In this document: positions 51,448-59,750 of the stretch, piece after piece
How the letters are laid out: every line of letters starts with the position of its first letter
Numbering within the stretch: the first letter of the stretch is position 1
NCBI GenBank assembly: GCA_963803775.1
Contig: CAWDNS010000002.1
Span: 434,001-498,000 of the forward strand
DNA: 64,000 nucleotides
Origin: JABCZH01 sp963803775
Lineage (GTDB): Bacteria; Acidobacteriota; Terriglobia; Terriglobales; Acidobacteriaceae
Reading direction: 5' to 3'
Notes under the pieces: model-generated
What the model saw: only the letters and a program-made list of their open reading frames with translations
Database searches by the model: none
Told to the model about the DNA's origin: nothing
Translations under genes and position numbers: made by a program

Positions 51448-52908
51448 ATGTCAGCTACAATCGGCTGCGTGAAATTGTCCCTGATTAAGCCAGCCCTTCC
51501 CTACGTCGCTTCGACCGCGACGGTTGTGGTCCTGGTGGCAGTTTACCGGACTGTACTGCTGGTGAACCCGACCACGGTAGCGCTTACCTTTCTAGTCGGC
51601 ATTCTCGTGGTCTCAGCCAACTGGGGCCTGCGACCCGCAGTGTTTATGGCTTTGCTGGCCACTCTGGCCTTCAACTATTATTTTCTTCCCCCCATCGGCA
51701 CTTTAACCATTTCAGATCCTCAGAACTGGGTCGCTCTAACCGCGTTCCTGATCACCGCCATCATTGCCAGCGAACTCGCCGAACGGGCCCGCCGCGAAGC
51801 CCTCCGGGCCAACGAGCGCAGGAAGGAAACCGAACAGCTATACCGGTTCAGCCAGCAATTGCTCACCAGTGACAACGCCGCCGAACTGCTGAACAAGATT
51901 CCACGCTTCATCGTCGATGGCTTCGGAGTTGCATCGGCAGCCGTGTCCCTGCCCAACCGTCCCGACGTCTACCGTTCCGATTCCGCCACCGACGTGCTCG
52001 ATATTCACGATCTTCAGATGGTCTGCATGCGTGGTGAACCGACCATTGATTCTGAAGCTCGCGTGGCTGTCGTACCGTTGCGGCTCGGCGTAAAGGTGGT
52101 GGGTAGTCTGGGAGTGGCCGGTGGTCCACTTTCCCGCGAAACCTTGGAAGCGTTGAGCAGCCTGATCGCCATCGCCGTGGAGCGCGCAGGCGCCATCGAA
52201 AAACTGAGTAAAGCCGAAGCCGCGCGCGAAAGCGAACAACTGCGTTCCGCCCTACTCGATTCCGTCACTCACGAATTTCGCACTCCCCTCACCGCGATCA
52301 AGGCCTCCGTCACTTCCCTGCTCTCGAATCGTGGTTTGGATGAGACTCAGCGTCTCGAACTAACCACCATCATCAACGAAGAGAGCGACCGCCTGAATCG
52401 CCTGATTGGTGAAGCGGCAGAAATGAGTCAGTTAGACGCACACCATGTCGAATTGCATCTGGGAGCGCATCAGATCCGCGAACCTATCGACGACGCTATA
52501 GCAAAACTGGCAGGTACGCTCGCAGGACATGTGGTCAGCACAATTCTTCCGGACAACCTGCCTCCGGTCCGCATCGACGTAGATCGCACTTCGGAAGTCA
52601 TCGCCCAACTTCTCGAAAACGCCGCCAAGTATTCCGCGCCAGGATCGCCCATTCAGATTGCAACCGAAGTCAAGAATCGCTCGCTCATGGTCAGCATCGC
52701 CGACCGAGGCCCGGGGATCGACGATTTCGACCAGTCGCTGATTTTCGAAAAGTTCTACCGCGGCCGCAATCACCGCCTGCAAGTGCAGGGAACGGGCATG
52801 GGTCTGGCCATCGCCAAAGCCATCGTCGAGCTTCACGGCGGCGAAATAGGAGTCACCAGCCAACCCGGCCATGGATCGGTCTTCTACTTCACCCTCCCCA
52901 TCGCTTAG
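51448..52908 (+). CDS. membrane histidine kinase with KdpD-type DUF4118 domain
   Basis: 486 residues from ATG 51448. Four membrane helices (DUF4118: PYVASTATVVVLVAVYRTV, ALTFLVGILVVSANW, AVFMALLATLAFNYYFLPPI, WVALTAFLITAIIASELA), a GAF-like region, then HisKA (LLDSVTHEFRTPLTAIKASV, His about 274) and HATPase (LLENAAKYSAPG, DRGPGID, GTGMGLAIAK). This is the half of KdpD missing from the neighbour. The starts of the two genes are only about 35 bases apart, so the promoters must overlap coding DNA. Confidence 0.9.
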   Translation: MSATIGCVKLSLIKPALPYVASTATVVVLVAVYRTVLLVNPTTVALTFLVGILVVSANWGLRPAVFMALLATLAFNYYFLPPIGTLTISDPQNWVALTAFLITAIIASELAERARREALRANERRKETEQLYRFSQQLLTSDNAAELLNKIPRFIVDGFGVASAAVSLPNRPDVYRSDSATDVLDIHDLQMVCMRGEPTIDSEARVAVVPLRLGVKVVGSLGVAGGPLSRETLEALSSLIAIAVERAGAIEKLSKAEAARESEQLRSALLDSVTHEFRTPLTAIKASVTSLLSNRGLDETQRLELTTIINEESDRLNRLIGEAAEMSQLDAHHVELHLGAHQIREPIDDAIAKLAGTLAGHVVSTILPDNLPPVRIDVDRTSEVIAQLLENAAKYSAPGSPIQIATEVKNRSLMVSIADRGPGIDDFDQSLIFEKFYRGRNHRLQVQGTGMGLAIAKAIVELHGGEIGVTSQPGHGSVFYFTLPIA

Positions 52909-53010
52909 CGATTGTCATCCCGAGGCACCTTCTTTTGGCGCTCGAGGGATCGGGGCATGCCGCCCTTTACGTTGATTTGACCGGGTCAATGAGTATAAAC
53001 GTTGTTTTCG

Positions 53011-54003
53011 TCAACTACGAACCTTTGCGCCCGACATACCTCTATTGTAAGCAGTGTTCGTAGAATCTTGCAGATACATATACGCTGGTCCCGGTCTCCC
53101 CACATTAGTTAGCACAGACAGTGCGAATCGACCTGGTCCGCCTTCAAGGATGAAGGACGGTGCGGCATGGAAGAACATTCCAACAACGCGCTCATGGAAG
53201 TCAAATTTAAGGCATCGAGTGCTGGCCATGACCGCCTGAATGTCGCGGCTGAGTGCCTTGTAAAATCGCCGGATAAGGGGGGTCGAGTCATCTCTAGCCT
53301 CTTGCAACAGCGCAGTTTGAAGAAGAACGGGATCACGTTGAACGGACGGCAATGCAGAACGCTTAATAAATGTGTGCGTTGCTGGGGCCACGATCCTAGA
53401 GACGGAAATCGCTACAGCTCCGAAAAGATTCTCGTTGCTGTCTAGGCGAGTACTTAGTTGATTCTTTGCGGCCCGAATGTTCGCTCTTACACTTTCCTCA
53501 CGAAACGGCCTTTTGCACTCAATGATATAGTTTGTCGCACCAACCGAAAGCGTGAAATCTGGTTCCCCAATACTTACGTTCAAACCGTTCAAGCGCCATT
53601 CAGCAGCAAGCGCCAATTCAAACTGCATGTTTCTGGCATCGCTATTCTGCTTTGTCTCAACCACCGGCATAAAGGGGCCAGACGAAGCGCGTTCGAGCTT
53701 GGGCACAATTCGATCGGGTGACTCGTCACTGAACGCTTCAAAAATGTCGAGGAACTCAGTCACATCGAGGTTTGCATTCACAAAAGTCCGCACTGCGAAT
53801 GGCGCATCGCCAAGCGTTTCGTTCGAGTCTGCGGGCAGGCCTTGAGATTTGAGTGCAAGAAACTTCTTGTGATGTTCGCGGACGACATCGATAGCCTCGT
53901 GGATCCGGTCGTACTTTTGCATTCCGAGACCGGATAGCCAAGACTCAAGCTGGTCGAGAAGTTGCAATGAATTAGCATCGATTTTGGTCCTTCGAAATGG
54001 CAT
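53011..54003 (-). CDS. orphan protein with a PD-(D/E)XK-nuclease-like core
   Basis: 330 residues. In the middle LNGLNVSIGEPDFTLSVGAT then NYIIECKRPF gives D...E-C-K, the usual PD-(D/E)XK catalytic pattern, with a Glu in the helix before (MQFELALAAEWRL). The first 120 residues are helical, the last 150 mixed. No signal peptide, no methyltransferase nearby. Base composition is visibly more AT-rich than the flanking genes, which suggests acquisition. It may be a nuclease with a defence or DNA-processing role; the activity is not proven. Confidence 0.55.
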   Translation of the reverse strand: MPFRRTKIDANSLQLLDQLESWLSGLGMQKYDRIHEAIDVVREHHKKFLALKSQGLPADSNETLGDAPFAVRTFVNANLDVTEFLDIFEAFSDESPDRIVPKLERASSGPFMPVVETKQNSDARNMQFELALAAEWRLNGLNVSIGEPDFTLSVGATNYIIECKRPFREESVRANIRAAKNQLSTRLDSNENLFGAVAISVSRIVAPATHTFIKRSALPSVQRDPVLLQTALLQEARDDSTPLIRRFYKALSRDIQAVMASTRCLKFDFHERVVGMFFHAAPSFILEGGPGRFALSVLTNVGRPGPAYMYLQDSTNTAYNRGMSGAKVRS

Positions 54004-54235
54004 TCTAGAATTTCTGGTCTATTAAATCATGATATGCGAGATCGCCGTGCGGACGCGATGGCTCAGAACCCCCATCGTGCCCAATCCCAATTGTCGCAAA
54101 ACATCCCCATTACACTCATTGACCAAGTCGCACCCTTTGTCAGTCATAACCCAAACGGCCATGCAAGAACCTCGAACCTAACCCTCCCGCCGCTTTTTCC
54201 CCCGCAGATGTGGCAAACTCTTTCTTCAGGACGGA

Positions 54236-55072
54236 ATGAACATCCTCGAATTCACGTTGCTGCTGGCGATAGGATCCTTTGTCGCCGGCCTCCTCGGATC
54301 GCTCACCGGACTCGGCGGCGGAGTCGTTCTCGTTCCCCTGCTCACCATCTTCTTTAAGGTGGATATCCGCTACGCCATCGGTGCATCCCTGGTCTCGGTA
54401 ATCGCCACTTCTTCCGGCGCTGCCGCCACCTACGTCAAACAGGGATTCTCCAACATCAGAATCGGTATGTTTCTGGAGATCGCAACCACTCTCGGCGCTC
54501 TCGGCGGGGCTTTCCTGGCTGCCTATGTTTCCACCCGTGCCCTGGCCATCATTTTCGGAGTAATGTTGCTTTACTCCGCCTATCTTTCCCGCCGGCCTCG
54601 CACCCCGGAAGAACGCAATCTTCCGCCTGACAACTTGGCCACTCGCCTGCGCATGAACGGCAGCTTCCCTTCCGAGGACGGCACCCGCAATTACAACGTG
54701 CAGCACGTCCCCGCAGGCTTCGGGCTGATGTTCGGAGCGGGTGCGCTCTCCGGACTCCTGGGCATCGGCTCAGGAGCAGTCAAAGTTCTGGCCATGGATC
54801 AGGCCATGAAGATTCCTTTCAAGGTTTCCACCACCACCAGCAACTTCATGATCGGTGTGACCGCCGCTGCCAGCGCCGGCGTTTATCTCAATCGCGGCTA
54901 CATCGATCCCGGACTCTCCATGCCGGTCATGCTGGGCGTTCTCGCCGGCTCATTGCTGGGCGTCCACATTCTGATGAAAGCCGAAACCCGGGTTCTGCGC
55001 GTGGTTTTCAGCCTGGTGCTGCTCCTGCTTGGAGGTCAAATGATCTATCAAGGTATCGTGGGGACAATCTGA
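54236..55072 (+). CDS. TauE/SafE-family sulfite/organosulfonate exporter
   Basis: 278 residues, AGGA four bases upstream of ATG. Two repeats of four helices, each starting with the family motif: GLLGSLTGLGGGVVLVPLL and ALSGLLGIGSGAVKVLAMD. The loop between is short and cytoplasmic. TauE/SafE proteins export small anions such as sulfite or sulfoacetate. The next gene starts one base after the stop. Confidence 0.9.
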   Translation: MNILEFTLLLAIGSFVAGLLGSLTGLGGGVVLVPLLTIFFKVDIRYAIGASLVSVIATSSGAAATYVKQGFSNIRIGMFLEIATTLGALGGAFLAAYVSTRALAIIFGVMLLYSAYLSRRPRTPEERNLPPDNLATRLRMNGSFPSEDGTRNYNVQHVPAGFGLMFGAGALSGLLGIGSGAVKVLAMDQAMKIPFKVSTTTSNFMIGVTAAASAGVYLNRGYIDPGLSMPVMLGVLAGSLLGVHILMKAETRVLRVVFSLVLLLLGGQMIYQGIVGTI

Positions 55073-55073
55073 T

Positions 55074-55466
55074 ATGGCCTGGATGCAAAGCTGGACTGAC
55101 CGCCAAATCGAAGAAATCGTGGCCGATTTACTGCGCACTGGTGTCACTCTCTCTGCAATCGTCGTCTTCGTGGGCGCCTGCTTTTATTTGGCTCGCTACG
55201 GCCATGCTCCTGCCGACTACCGCGTGTTTCAAGGTGAGCCTTCCGACCTGAGAAATCTCCGCGGAATCATCCACAGCGCGAAGGAACTCCGCAGCCGCGG
55301 CATCATCCAATTGGGACTACTTTGTCTGATCGCCACTCCTGTAGCTCGTGTCGCGTTTTCCATCTGGGGCTTCGCCGCCGAACACGACCGCCTATACATG
55401 ATCTTCACCGGTATCGTGCTGGTGATTCTGCTCTACAGTCTGTTGGGATCTGGCTCAGCTTTCTAG
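55074..55466 (+). CDS. DUF1634-family membrane protein
   Basis: 130 residues. Three membrane helices (TGVTLSAIVVFVGACFYLAR, IIQLGLLCLIATPVARVAFS, LYMIFTGIVLVILLYSLLG) with the conserved link (DLRNLRGIIHSAKELRSRGI) seen in DUF1634. These genes are typically adjacent to TauE/SafE, as here, so it is probably an accessory subunit. Confidence 0.85.
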   Translation: MAWMQSWTDRQIEEIVADLLRTGVTLSAIVVFVGACFYLARYGHAPADYRVFQGEPSDLRNLRGIIHSAKELRSRGIIQLGLLCLIATPVARVAFSIWGFAAEHDRLYMIFTGIVLVILLYSLLGSGSAF

Positions 55467-55562
55467 CAAATAGAATTGAGATGCGCGCCTGTAACACTTC
55501 TAAGAATCTAACGGCGACAGATAATCCGGCGCCGCCATAACCTCAGAGCCATGTCCTGCCGC

Positions 55563-55596
55563 AAAAAAGAAAAGGCGCGGCATCAAGCCGCGCCTT
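55563..55596 (-). terminator. Rho-independent terminator of the third GloVer gene
   Basis: On the minus strand an AAGGCGCGGC / GCCGCGCCTT stem (10 bp, five-base loop) is followed by TTCTTTTTTG. It is 24 bases beyond the stop at 55620. Confidence 0.85.
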
Positions 55597-55619
55597 GCCT
55601 AGGAAACATCAAGCCTCTC

Positions 55620-56903
55620 TTACTTGCTAAGTTCGATGACCGTGCCGCATCCGGCCCCCGTCGACAAACAGTCGTTCAGGTTCCCACCCTCGCTTGCCGT
55701 AAGAAAAAGATTGCCGGAACCATCGATGAAAACTCCGTCGGAAGGATAAGCACCAGTCCGGCTTCCAGACACCGGAAAACTGTACAAAGTATGCTCGGTC
55801 CATCCATCGGCCTTCGGAACCAACTGAAACACGCTGCCCCAGTCGTTAGCACCACCCTGATATGTAGTCCCGTAGAGATTGCCGGAACTGTCGACGGCAA
55901 TGTTTCCTGATGGCTGGCTGTTCGCTTGCGTGAAGCTGTACAGATGTCCTACCTTCCATTGACCCGATTCCTGTGTCAGGGAGAACACTGTCCCGCCGTT
56001 GAAAGCGCCTCCAACGCTAGTCGTTCCGAAAAGGTTTCCCTTCCCGTCCAAAGTCATGGCTGCCTCTGGACGTCCGCCATCATTAAGGTTGAAATCGAAT
56101 GACGCCAGCTGCCATTTTCCGGGTGAAGTTTGCTTCAATTCAAAAACCGAGCCGCAACCGTCGGAATTGAAGGTGTTGCATACGTCGTTATTGCCGCCCG
56201 AGTTGGTAGTTCCATACAGATTCCCCGCCGTATCAAACACCAAGCCTGCGTGCGGTTCAGCGCCCTCGCCGAAGTTATCGGCGAAGGCATGGAGAATCGT
56301 CTCCTGCCAGGGGCCATTGCCCGTCGGCGACAGCTCATAGATTGTGCCGCAACCTGACTGGAAGCATCCTACATGCGTCACACCACCTCTCGATGTGGTG
56401 CCATAAAGATTCCCCGCAGCGTCGAATATGACGTTGCCAAATGGCAACTCACCGTCTGAACCGCCTTGAAAACTGTACAAAACGCTTTCTACCGGCAAGT
56501 TGCCAGGCGCGGGCCGGCTGAGTTTGAAGACGACCCCTACTCCCGCCGTGCCTCCAGCCGCTGCCGTTCCGTATCCGTTGCCTTCCGCGTCGAATACCAG
56601 ACTACCCAACGGCTGTCCACCGTCGTCTCCGCCCGTAAATTCATACAGCAACGAATACCGCCAATCCCCGCCTGATACTGGGGAAAGCCGGAACACCGTG
56701 CCCGATCCATAAGTGCCACCGATCTGTGTCGTCCCATAAAAATTCCCCGCTGCATCCGCTGTGAGGCTGGCAACAGGAAATGCGCCGTCCGCACCGGTAA
56801 ATTGGTGGAGCACGGTCACGCTACCTTTATCATTGCTGGCGGCAAAAACTGTCACACTGGCAAGGGCCAGCACGGTCAATGTCAATAAGCTCTTTCTGCA
56901 CAT
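55620..56903 (-). CDS. GloVer-repeat secreted protein
   Basis: 427 residues from ATG 56903; the open frame upstream is not protein-like. Signal peptide MCRKSLLTLTVLALASVTVFAA. Eight units with the GloVer pattern (LHQFTGADGAFPVASLTADA, GNFYGTTQIGGTYGSGTVFR, SLVFDAEGNGYGTAAAGGTA...), some with Cys pairs (HVGCFQSGCGTIYEL). The final unit reads LSTGAGCGTVIELSK. Exported; function unknown. Confidence 0.9.
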   Translation of the reverse strand: MCRKSLLTLTVLALASVTVFAASNDKGSVTVLHQFTGADGAFPVASLTADAAGNFYGTTQIGGTYGSGTVFRLSPVSGGDWRYSLLYEFTGGDDGGQPLGSLVFDAEGNGYGTAAAGGTAGVGVVFKLSRPAPGNLPVESVLYSFQGGSDGELPFGNVIFDAAGNLYGTTSRGGVTHVGCFQSGCGTIYELSPTGNGPWQETILHAFADNFGEGAEPHAGLVFDTAGNLYGTTNSGGNNDVCNTFNSDGCGSVFELKQTSPGKWQLASFDFNLNDGGRPEAAMTLDGKGNLFGTTSVGGAFNGGTVFSLTQESGQWKVGHLYSFTQANSQPSGNIAVDSSGNLYGTTYQGGANDWGSVFQLVPKADGWTEHTLYSFPVSGSRTGAYPSDGVFIDGSGNLFLTASEGGNLNDCLSTGAGCGTVIELSK

Positions 56904-57145
56904 GCTCTGTATTTTCCCCGGTTCCTTCGAATTGGGCCAGCAGCGCCGCTTTGGACGGCTTCTCGGCCAGGAGGACATTCTACGACGGCTTCCATCCCCA
57001 CCCTGTCATCCCCCTGCAAAATAATTGTAAAAAGACACTTTGTGAGTAAGTGTGAGTAGCCGGGCGAACGTCTATCCACCACAATTCACACCGGGATTGC
57101 CAAGGCCTGCTTTTTAGAGGAAAGAGTGGGCGAGTCTTGCGGTTC

Positions 57146-57856
57146 TTAGTGGGCCAGTCTGATAAATTCACGAAACCGGGATTGACCCTCTAACGAATTC
57201 AGCCACGCCTGTAGCGCAACTCCAGAATCCTTCTCGACGTACAGAAAACGCAACCCCATCTCAAAAGAGTCGTTCCAAACCACGTCCCCTTTTCCGCGAA
57301 ATACCTGGGGCTGGACGCTGGGCAGATCGAATTCCACCGCCACCACTCCGTTGAGCCTTACCGGATCAATCAACTTGATCGCCAATCCGCCTTCGCTCAC
57401 GTTCTTCATCCTCGCCAAAAACGATTGCTTAAGCGGATTCTGAAACTTCACCGGCAAATCAACGTCGTAACGGAAATACCTGCGATGCTCGCGCTCCATC
57501 TTCGGGATGGCGACATCCATCACGCTATGCAACCGGGCCTGCTGAATCGGCTTGCTGAGTACGAAATTCGCTCCCAAATCGAGCGCCGCATCGGCGCTGG
57601 TCGAACCGTTTACCACAGCTACAATCAGGCTTTGCTTATTGGCCGGGCTGTTCCGTATTTGGACAAGCGCTTCCGTGCCTCCCCGCACATCATCACAATC
57701 AATCACCAGTCCATCCAAATGCCGCCGCGAGGCAAACTCGATCGCACTCGCCGAATCCTGGCGAACATCGAGCGCAGCCCCATGCGCGACAAAACTGGCA
57801 TGGACTTCACCCAACAACGCGGGATCGCCAGTCACCAGCAAACACTCGAGGCCCAT
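57146..57856 (-). CDS. receiver-like domain fused to a PilZ domain
   Basis: 236 residues. The N-terminal 110 residues follow a receiver fold (LLVTGDPALLGEVHASFV, LDGLVIDCDDVRGG, FVLSKPIQQA), but one acidic residue of the phosphorylation site is missing, so phosphorylation is doubtful. The C-terminal PilZ domain has REHRRYFRYDVDLPVKF (RxxxR-like) and MKNVSEGGLAIKL (N-x-S-x-x-G), fit for c-di-GMP binding. A candidate c-di-GMP effector with a degenerate receiver. Isolated gene. Confidence 0.75.
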   Translation of the reverse strand: MGLECLLVTGDPALLGEVHASFVAHGAALDVRQDSASAIEFASRRHLDGLVIDCDDVRGGTEALVQIRNSPANKQSLIVAVVNGSTSADAALDLGANFVLSKPIQQARLHSVMDVAIPKMEREHRRYFRYDVDLPVKFQNPLKQSFLARMKNVSEGGLAIKLIDPVRLNGVVAVEFDLPSVQPQVFRGKGDVVWNDSFEMGLRFLYVEKDSGVALQAWLNSLEGQSRFREFIRLAH

Positions 57857-57954
57857 GGTGCAATTTTAGCGGGTCGCCCACCCCGCCCAAAGTGACCGAC
57901 GTGCATGGCCCTAATGAGACCCGGACGGCTCACTTCGGCGCTATATGTTAAGGA

Positions 57955-57992
57955 CCGGGTGGCCCATCTTTGCGTTCTTTGCAAAGGTGGGG
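57955..57992. repeat. 38-bp hairpin repeat, copy 1
   Basis: Starts CCGGGTGGCCCATCTTTGCG and ends TTCTTTGCAAAGGTGGGG. Identical, base for base, to 59629-59666. CCCATCTTTGC and GCAAAGGTGGG form a stem with one G-U pair. The two copies flank a GloVer gene and a tRNA-Pro fragment. Confidence 0.9.
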
Positions 57993-58004
57993 ATGGAAAA
58001 ATGT

Positions 58005-59356
58005 TCACTGTTTTTCGTCCAGCAGTGAGCGCAAAGTAGCTTGGCTTGCCGAAGCCTTTGGTGCCTGCCGCACTATTTCAAACACTACACCCTGATTGTT
58101 CTCGCCACCCAGTTCCGTGGTTCCGTAGAGGTTGCCGGCTGCGTCTGAGATGACGCTCGCGACCGGGCTAGCGCCGTCTGCACAGTTGGACTGCGAGCAG
58201 AAGTTGTACAGCACCGACTCTTGCCGAGGAGCAGTGACCTTGAGAACGGTTCCGCCGTTGGCAGCACCACCCTGGGTAGTAGTTGTGTAAAGGGTCGCGT
58301 GCTTGGAATCTACGAGCACTCCGGCCTCAGGCTCGGATCCGCCGGTACTGTTGAAGAAAAACGATCCAATGTTTCCATTCTTCGCAGGTATCCTGAAGCC
58401 GCCTCCGGCAAAGTCTGGTCCGCCGCCCGCGAACGTGCCATAGAGGTTCCCCAAAGTATCGAAGCTTACGCCTCCTAGTGGACTTGCACCCTCTCCTGCT
58501 GAGTGGAAGGAGTGGAGCACGATCTCTGTCCATCCATCAGCGCCTGGCGAAAGCTTGTACACTGTCCCTGTTCCGTGCGCGTTTTGCGAGCCACCAAATT
58601 CCGTTGTCCCATAAAGATTGCCCGCATTGTCGAAGGTCACGCCAGCATGAGGCTCTGCACCATCCGGACAAAAGTCACCTTTGCCGAGCGGGCAAAAGCT
58701 GTAGAGAACAGTCTCCGCCCATCCGTTCGCGCCATGCGACAACTCAAACACCGTCCCGAAGCCACCCTCGCCGCCACCCTGGGTTGTGCTGTACAGGTTC
58801 CCCGATGCGTGGGTTAGCTGGCCGAGCGGGGAGTATCCGTCGAGGCAGTGGTTGTTCACGTTGTTCGCGCAAAAACTGTACAACACTGTTTCGGTCCACG
58901 GGCCCCCTTCGGGGGGGGTGGTGACAACTCAAAAACCGTTCCGCAGCCGTGCCCGATCGGGCAGGACTGCGTTCCCCCGTTGACGGTCGTACCGTAGAGG
59001 TTGCCTTGGGCGTCGAAGGTGAGACCGGCTTGAGGATAGGCTCCGTCTTGGCACAGGCTGTTGATATACTGCGTACAGAAACTGTAGAGAATGGTGTTCG
59101 TCCAACTGCCGTCTTGGTTGGGCGTAAGTCTGAATACAACTCCACACCCCCCTCCACAAAGCTCGGGAGTTGAACTGCCACCTAAATACGTCGTGCCATA
59201 AAGGCTTCCGGTCTTGTCGAGCACGAGGTTACTCATCGGTCTAGCCCCGTCATTGGGGGCGCCGGAGAATGTCCACAGGACTTTATACTGCGATTGGGCC
59301 AGCACGAAGCTACAGCCCAGAAGAACAAGCACCAGAGACAGGGAAACGCTTCTCAT
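58005..59356 (-). pseudogene. GloVer-repeat protein, frameshift in a run of eight C
   Basis: From ATG 59356 (MRSVSLSLVLVLLGCSFVLAQ, a signal peptide that contains a lipobox-like LLGC) the first frame carries two units to GCGTVFELSPPPP. There a coding-strand run of eight C (58911-58918) puts the rest out of frame. The other frame continues TVLYSFCANN then GQLTHASGNLYSTTQGG and five more units to the stop at 58005. With nine C the protein would be about 450 residues. Family with Cys-containing LYSFC..NNHCLDG units as at 1-1335. Phase variation, error and pseudogene are all possible. Confidence 0.85.
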
Positions 59357-59436
59357 AACTTGCCTCGCAAAAGCTCTGGAATTGTAGACCAACCCTAAGT
59401 GCCTGCCTAGAGTCGAGTGACCTACTTGCAGGTGCC

Positions 59437-59465
59437 CCACGTTTCGCGATTTTCGAAACGTGGGA
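59437..59465. repeat. perfect inverted repeat upstream of the fourth GloVer gene
   Basis: CCCACGTTTCG and CGAAACGTGGG form an 11-bp perfect stem around ATTTT, about 80-110 bases upstream of the GloVer start at 59356. No T tract, so a protein-binding site or transposon-end remnant is more likely than a terminator. Confidence 0.6.
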
Positions 59466-59496
59466 TTCCACGAAATCTTACACAATTTGAAGAAAT

Positions 59497-59544
59497 TGGT
59501 CGGGGAGAGGATTTGAACCTCCGACCCCGTTGGTCCCGAACCAG
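59497..59544 (-). tRNA. tRNA-Pro (CGG) 3' fragment, not functional
   Basis: On the minus strand an anticodon arm resembling tRNA-Pro (TGGTTCGGGACCA, anticodon CGG) is followed by a variable loop, the T arm GGAGGTTCAAATCCTC and the 3' acceptor strand TCCCCGACCA. The D arm and 5' acceptor strand are absent. Such 3' ends are typical of attachment sites left by integrated elements. Confidence 0.75.
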
Positions 59545-59628
59545 ATTCTAAGCTTTTCCTGCGATGACCTGATTTCAGCATTTTGCAAGTGCTTGAGTTT
59601 CAAGGTATTGGTCGTCGTTCATTGAAAG

Positions 59629-59666
59629 CCGGGTGGCCCATCTTTGCGTTCTTTGCAAAGGTGGGG
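59629..59666. repeat. 38-bp hairpin repeat, copy 2
   Basis: Identical to 57955-57992 and in the same direction; the copies are 1674 bases apart. Confidence 0.9.
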
Positions 59667-59750
59667 GAGCACAACGATGGCCAGCGTCTTTCTCAAGCCC
59701 TGCAATAATGTGGCATCATACTTCGTGGCTTGCTGGACGACAGAATAAGG

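Larger units (their letters stand above)
59357..59750. other. intergenic region with tRNA-Pro fragment and hairpin repeat
   Basis: No gene. It holds a tRNA-Pro 3' fragment (59497-59544), the second copy of the 38-bp repeat (59629-59666) and an inverted repeat around 59437-59465 (CCCACGTTTCG...CGAAACGTGGG). Confidence 0.6.

Noticed and set aside
49682..51472. A 596-residue plus-strand frame opposite kdpE and the kdpD sensor gene
   Set aside because: The minus strand encodes two complete, motif-bearing proteins; the plus frame is a GC-driven shadow without domains.
53055..53065. TTCGTAGAATC as a further KdpE site
   Set aside because: It lies inside the 3' end of a coding region and has no second half-site at an 11-base period.
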